From Sphaerimonospora sp050942215 (GTDB lineage Bacteria > Actinomycetota > Actinomycetes > Streptosporangiales > Streptosporangiaceae), in contig NZ_CP192056.1 of the NCBI RefSeq assembly GCF_050942215.1, positions 4,340,001 through 4,404,000 on the forward strand: DNA of 64,000 nucleotides. The letters run 5' to 3'. Made by a program: the position numbers and the translations under genes. Positions 59,952 through 64,000 of the stretch are shown piece after piece. A model generated the notes under the pieces. The model saw only the letters and a program-made list of their open reading frames with translations, was not told the DNA's origin and searched no databases. Each line of letters starts with the position of its first letter. The first letter of the stretch is position 1.

Positions 59952-61613
59952 ATGCCCCGCCTGCACTCACTTTTCGCGGGGTCGCCGGTCCACGCCGCCG
60001 TCGCGGCGCCCCTGCTGGCGGTGTCTCTCGCCGTAACGGCGCAGGCAGCGCAGGCGGCGCCGCTGCCGATGCACCCCCACCCGAGCGGATCCATGGACCG
60101 GGTGACACCTGGAGCGGCGCGGGTGGAGTCGTTCTCCCACGTGTCGATCACGCTGCTGGACGACCGGAGCATCATCAAGCAGGTCGTCAGGGAGTACGAC
60201 ACCGAACTGGCGAAGGGCAGCGGGTTCACCGTCACCCCCGACGGCGTCGTGGTCACCGCCACCCAGGTGGTGCAGAGCGACCGCGATCCCAGGGTCTACG
60301 CGGCCAACCGGGTGTTCGCCGAATACTTCAAGGTGAAGATCCCGGCTGACTTCAAGCGGCACACGCTCGACGACCCCGACCTCAACCGCCGGCTCCAGGC
60401 CTGCTATCCGCCGCAGAAGACCGACTCGACCTGCATCGCCCAGGTCACCACCAACGTGACGGTCTTTCCGTACCTCGATCCTCCAGTGCCCGGCGGGCTG
60501 TCCGCGCAGATCCTGACGACGGGCGCCGCCCCGGCCGCCCCCGCCGTGCTGAAGGTCGTCAAGGGCGGCGAGAAGGGGACCCTGCCCACTGTGCCGCTCG
60601 GGACCGCACTCGGCGGCGCCGTCGAGTCGATCAACGTGATGACGCTCACCGGCAGGCCGTCGGCGAAACTGCGGCCCAAGCTGGACACCGCGCATCTGGA
60701 TCCCCCGGGTAGCCGGACCATCACCGAGAAGGAGCGGGCCAAGGTCACGGCGCTGCTGAAGAACGGGGCGCCGGGCGCGGCGCTCATCGACGACGCCAAG
60801 AGCGAGGTCATCGGGCTGCTGTCCGGCGGCGGCGGCCTCCCGACGACCGTCACCCCCGTTGAGGAGATTCGCACGGCGCTGGTGGCGGCCGGCGTGACCC
60901 CGCGTCGCGGACCGGTCGACAACGTGTACGAGACCGCGCTCGCCTCCTACCACAACAAGCAGTTCGCGAACGCGATCCCGGTGCTTCGGCAGGTGCTCAA
61001 CCTGCGCCCCGACCACGCGGTCGCGATCGACCATCTGAAGGAGGCCAGGGCGAAGGCGGGCGCGGCCGAGGACGGGGATGGTGGTACGGCCAGGCCCTCC
61101 GCCGTCCCGGCGGAGACGGCGTCCGGCGTCTCCCCGCTGGTCCTGGCGGCCGGCGGCTTCGCGGTCCTGGTGGTGCTCGTCGCGGCGACCACGGCGCTGA
61201 TGCGGCGCCGGCGAAACGCGGCGGCGGGGAACTCCTCGATCGGCACACCGGGCCAGGCGCCGGAGCCGTGGCCGGCGCACGCGGTCACACAGGTCATCGG
61301 CGCGCCGTCCCACCACCCGGCGGGGATCGCCGGGAGCGGCGGCGACCCCTCGCCCCCCGGGGGGACCTCCCAGCCCTCCCAGCCCTCCTGGCCTTCGGGG
61401 CCTTCCCTGCCCCCCACTCCTTCCGTGCCCTCGGTGCCGTCGGTCCCATCGGTCCCGTCGTCGTCGCCCGCGCCGTCCCTGCCCGCAGGGCCGCCGCACG
61501 GGCAACCCCAGAGGCAGCCGCAGATGAGCTTCTGCACGCAGTGCGGCATGCGGCTGGGCCAGGGGCACCGGTTCTGCGGCTTTTGCGGCAATCCTGTGGA
61601 CGCAGTGACATGA
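59952..61613 (+). CDS. Protease-like TPR membrane protein with C-terminal zinc ribbon
   Basis: 553 aa: signal-like N-terminus, a trypsin-fold-like external domain (LAKGSGFTVTPDGVVVTATQ), a TPR-like pair (ALASYHNKQFANAIPVLRQV), one transmembrane segment (PLVLAAGGFAVLVVLVAATT), a Ser/Pro linker and a cytosolic zinc ribbon (FCTQCGMRLGQGHRFCGFCG). The catalytic His and Ser positions appear lost (TATQVV for TNAHVV; GAPGAAL for GNSGGPL), so it is probably a binding or sensing domain. Good RBS (AGGAGG). ATGA overlap with the kinase gene points to a joint role. Confidence 0.8.
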   Translation: MPRLHSLFAGSPVHAAVAAPLLAVSLAVTAQAAQAAPLPMHPHPSGSMDRVTPGAARVESFSHVSITLLDDRSIIKQVVREYDTELAKGSGFTVTPDGVVVTATQVVQSDRDPRVYAANRVFAEYFKVKIPADFKRHTLDDPDLNRRLQACYPPQKTDSTCIAQVTTNVTVFPYLDPPVPGGLSAQILTTGAAPAAPAVLKVVKGGEKGTLPTVPLGTALGGAVESINVMTLTGRPSAKLRPKLDTAHLDPPGSRTITEKERAKVTALLKNGAPGAALIDDAKSEVIGLLSGGGGLPTTVTPVEEIRTALVAAGVTPRRGPVDNVYETALASYHNKQFANAIPVLRQVLNLRPDHAVAIDHLKEARAKAGAAEDGDGGTARPSAVPAETASGVSPLVLAAGGFAVLVVLVAATTALMRRRRNAAAGNSSIGTPGQAPEPWPAHAVTQVIGAPSHHPAGIAGSGGDPSPPGGTSQPSQPSWPSGPSLPPTPSVPSVPSVPSVPSSSPAPSLPAGPPHGQPQRQPQMSFCTQCGMRLGQGHRFCGFCGNPVDAVT

Positions 61614-63340
61614 CGGACACCCCATCGACGCCCTCGCTGATCGGCCGGCGACTCGGCGACCACCTGATCGAGGCGGTCGTCGGGCGAGGCGGCATGGCCA
61701 CCGTCTACCGGGCGCGCGACCAGCGGCTGGGCCGGGCGGTGGCCTTGAAGATCCTCTCGCCGCAGCTCTCCCACGACGAGCGTTTCCGCGAGCGGTTCGT
61801 ACGCGAGTCACGGCTGGTGGCGAGCCTCGATCACCCCAACATCATCCCGATCTACGAGGCGGGCGAGCGCGAGGACCTGCTGTTCATCGCCATGCGCTAC
61901 GTCGACGGCAGTGACCTGCGCAAACTCGTCCAGGCGACCGGCCAGCTGCCGGTGGCGCGAGCCAACCCGCTGTTCGCCCAGATCGCCGCGGCGCTGGACG
62001 CCGCGCACGCGGGCGGGCTGGTGCACCGTGACGTGAAACCCGCCAACATCCTGGTGGCCCAGGGCGATCACGTCTATTTGACCGACTTCGGGCTGACCAA
62101 GAGCTCGGCCGCGGAGGCGGGGCTGACCAGCCACGGGCACTTCATGGGGACGCCACGCTACGTCGCGCCGGAGCAGATCAGGGGCCTCGCCGTGGACGGG
62201 CGCAGCGACCTCTACGCCTTCGCCTGCGTGGTCTACGAAGCACTGGCGGGGCAGCCGCCGTTCCGGCGCGACACCGAGCTCGCGCTGCTGTACGCCCACG
62301 TCTCCCATGATCCGCCACCGCTCACGCCCTACCGTCCCGACCTGCCGCACGCGGTCAACCCCGTGCTCGCGCGGGCGCTGGCCAAGAACCCGGCCGAACG
62401 GTACGCGACCTGCCGGGAGTTCGTCTCCGCACTCCGCGACGCCATCAGCGGCGGCGAACAGCCGGCGCCCGGTCCCGCGGGCGGCCGGCCGTACCCGCAG
62501 CAGCCGTATCAACCACAGCAGCCGTATCAGACACCGCCGTCGGCGCAGTCATATCCGTCCGCCGGCGCCCAGCCGTACCCGCCCGTCTTCCCCGGGCCCA
62601 CATCCCATCCCTCACAGCCCTCTCACCCGACACATCCCTCACACCCGTCACACCCGTCGCAGCCGCCGGTCTCCCACCCGGGGCAGCCGGTCGAGGCGGG
62701 CGGCGGGCGCAGGCTTCCGCTCGGGCCGCTGATCGGCGGCCTGGCCGTGCTGCTGTCGATCGCGGTGGCCGCCACGCTGATCCTCACCAACGGCGGGGAC
62801 GGCTCCGCGTCCTGGAACACCTATCCGGGAAGCACCGCCGCGCCGTTCACCATGGCCTACCCGTCGACCTGGGGCGAGGCCAGGACCAACGCCGACCAGT
62901 GGATGATCGCCTCCCCGGCCGCCGGCGAGTTCGACGCGCTGTTCGCCGTTCCCGGCAACACCGACTGGTCGAAGGTCAATCCCGTCATCGCGAACCGGCC
63001 GGAGCACGCCACCGGCGTGTTCGCCCAGGTGAGCAACACGCTCAGCACCTCGGACTCGCCGACGGAGCTCCAGGAGAGCCTGCAGTCGTCGCTGCCGGGA
63101 ACGGTCGGCTACACCGGCGCCCCGATGCCGACCACGGTGGGCGGCCGACCGGCCTTCCGGCTGGACGGGGTGCTCGGCGACCCGGCGCAGACGGGGGCAC
63201 CAGGCGGCCGGCTCGACTTCTCCGCCTATCTCGTCCGGGAGGGTCAGGACGGGATGACGACCCTGATCACGTTCTTCTGCGCCCGGTGCGACCGGCAGCT
63301 CATCGATCACATGATCAATACCGTCGCCTTCACCGGCTGA
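61610..63340 (+). CDS. Membrane Ser/Thr protein kinase
   Basis: 576-aa Hanks-type kinase: GRGGMATVYRARDQRLGRAV, the Lys in VALKIL, catalytic loop HRDVKPANILV, DFG in LTDFGLTKSS, and GTPRYVAPEQIRG. A Pro/Gln/Tyr and HPS-repeat juxtamembrane linker, a transmembrane segment (LIGGLAVLLSIAVAATLILT) and a 190-residue external domain follow. Coupled by ATGA to the protease-like protein, which may be its substrate or sensor partner. Confidence 0.93.
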   Translation: MTDTPSTPSLIGRRLGDHLIEAVVGRGGMATVYRARDQRLGRAVALKILSPQLSHDERFRERFVRESRLVASLDHPNIIPIYEAGEREDLLFIAMRYVDGSDLRKLVQATGQLPVARANPLFAQIAAALDAAHAGGLVHRDVKPANILVAQGDHVYLTDFGLTKSSAAEAGLTSHGHFMGTPRYVAPEQIRGLAVDGRSDLYAFACVVYEALAGQPPFRRDTELALLYAHVSHDPPPLTPYRPDLPHAVNPVLARALAKNPAERYATCREFVSALRDAISGGEQPAPGPAGGRPYPQQPYQPQQPYQTPPSAQSYPSAGAQPYPPVFPGPTSHPSQPSHPTHPSHPSHPSQPPVSHPGQPVEAGGGRRLPLGPLIGGLAVLLSIAVAATLILTNGGDGSASWNTYPGSTAAPFTMAYPSTWGEARTNADQWMIASPAAGEFDALFAVPGNTDWSKVNPVIANRPEHATGVFAQVSNTLSTSDSPTELQESLQSSLPGTVGYTGAPMPTTVGGRPAFRLDGVLGDPAQTGAPGGRLDFSAYLVREGQDGMTTLITFFCARCDRQLIDHMINTVAFTG

Positions 63341-63395
63341 CGCGGCCCTCATCGACGAGATACGACACATTCCGCGACATCACTGCTACTTTCTG

Positions 63396-63746
63396 TTGAC
63401 GCGAAGATCCAGAAGAAGCGGCGGAAACGAGGGCAACTGGGTGGCCACCGTGTCGGCCACGAGCTTCACCACGGGCGGCAAGACGGCGGCCGAGACGATT
63501 CCGAGCAGCGCCGTCTCGTACTGGTCGGGCCCCGCGACCGCCGCCACGGGCCCGGGCACCTTCACCCCCGGCCAGGCCAACGCGGCAGCGGCGCAGTCGC
63601 TCAACGTGACCCGCACGGCGTTCAGCCACACCCAGTCGTCCGAGGGGGGGAACTCCGTTTCCTGGGACCCCACCGTCATCGTGCACGTCCCGTCCGGCGC
63701 GGTCGCGGGCGCCTACACCGGCACGGTCACCCACTCCGTGGCCTGA
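63396..63746 (+). pseudogene. 5'-truncated secreted/surface protein fragment
   Basis: The frame gives GNWVATVSATSFTTGG, then FTPGQANAAAAQSLNVTRTA and ends in GTVTHSVA, the C-terminal beta-rich part of a surface protein family seen in actinobacteria. There is no signal peptide, good start or RBS, so the first part has probably been deleted. Confidence 0.6.
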
Positions 63747-63909
63747 CCGTCCCGACCTCGGGGGATGGTCCGGGGATCAGGGAAAAGGAATCCGAAAGTC
63801 ACGATGAAAAGTGGGTAGGGCAGCGCCGCCGTGATCCGCGCCGTCGATCGCTCCGGCCCAGGATGAACCGCGTGCCAAGGAGTATGAGCCGTCTGGAGGG
63901 ATGACGACC
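63747..63909. other. Intergenic leader
   Basis: Spacer with one notable item: a 6-codon frame ATGAGCCGTCTGGAGGGATGA (63884-63904) with GAGT before it, whose stop overlaps ATG 63901. Confidence 0.4.
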
Positions 63910-64000
63910 GTGTCAGCGAGCCGCCCTCTCCTGACCCGCATCGGCGTCGTATGCGCCGGAGTGGCGAGCCTGACGTCTGCCGTCCTGGCCGTGCTCCCGG
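63910..64000 (+). CDS. Secreted protein N-terminus (3' partial)
   Basis: The visible 30 residues form a signal peptide (RPLLTRIGVVCAGVASL, LTSAVLAVLP), so the product is exported; nothing more can be said. GTG 63910 has GGAGG 10 bases upstream. ATG 63901 in the same frame is only 1 base from it and is less likely. Confidence 0.6.
   Translation, partial: MSASRPLLTRIGVVCAGVASLTSAVLAVLP

Noticed and set aside
1..64000. tRNA, rRNA or transposase genes
   Set aside because: No cloverleaf with a conserved T-loop, rRNA core sequence or transposase motif was recognised on either strand by eye.

Overview
This window is very GC-rich, densely coded actinobacterial chromosome. It has GTG and TTG starts, many TANNNT hexamers 6-9 bases upstream of starts (leaderless transcription), an F420 enzyme, SARP and PucR regulators, a DUF222/HNH gene and a GSI-alpha-type GlnA2 beside GlnE. 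The backbone order pepA-lpd-sucB-lipB-lipA-glnA-glnE/glnA2-nadE-panB-map matches, as I recall it, the Streptomyces coelicolor core chromosome. I infer a Streptomyces relative such as a Streptosporangiaceae member; the species cannot be read from the sequence.

Layout. 1-1860: end of adenosylcobalamin assembly (MBL-CobU fusion, cobS). 1969-3459: pepA. 3598-9864: lipoate block, with E3 (lpd) and E2 (sucB) of a 2-oxoacid dehydrogenase, an S51 peptidase, lipB, lipA and a DUF4191 membrane protein. 9869-13660: methyltransferase, RDD protein, glnA with a complete GlnR operator, and a deaminase. 13915-18243: DUF222/HNH protein and an unrecognised membrane protein. 18405-22781: glnE and glnA2. 22997-27170: histidine kinase, SARP remnant and nadE. 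27166-27414: a striking 249-nt dyad repeat element. 27410-30951: TetR and two MFS exporters. 31094-34126: panB, threonine dehydratase and a trans-sulfuration enzyme. 34127-34974: decayed DNA with an MFS remnant. 34975-39377: F420 reductase, secreted lipase, small proteins, map and an orphan ATPase. 39434-42039: copper operon copC-copD/ctaG. 42077-46958: XRE-TPR regulator divergent from an unannotated 41-aa secreted peptide, followed by a 1024-aa SARP regulator. 46905-50820: PucR and an orphan xanthine dehydrogenase Mo subunit. 50823-53819: SecD-like/Excalibur protein, second copy of the 249-nt element, DUF3105 and DUF305 proteins. 53820-57715: threonine aldolase-SDR-DUF6421 operon. 57894-59784: membrane protein and a two-component pair whose kinase is internally deleted. 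59952-64000: protease-like zinc-ribbon membrane protein, Ser/Thr kinase, a truncated surface-protein fragment and the start of a secreted protein.

How genes work together. GlnA1 carries the adenylylation tyrosine acted on by GlnE, and GlnR should control glnA; GlnA2 lacks that site. LipB and LipA make the lipoyl group used by SucB and reoxidised by Lpd, but this LipB lacks both catalytic residues known from E. coli and M. tuberculosis.

The best candidates for undescribed biology are: (1) the two dispersed 249-nt elements, each three 53-nt-spaced direct repeats followed by three inverted copies, one of which supplies the stop codons of both flanking genes; (2) the secreted 13-residue peptide (ending FGYDCC) divergent from an XRE-TPR regulator, which resembles a peptide-signalling pair; (3) the LipB lacking its catalytic Cys/Lys; and (4) the aldolase-SDR-DUF6421 operon with its extra N-terminal domain.
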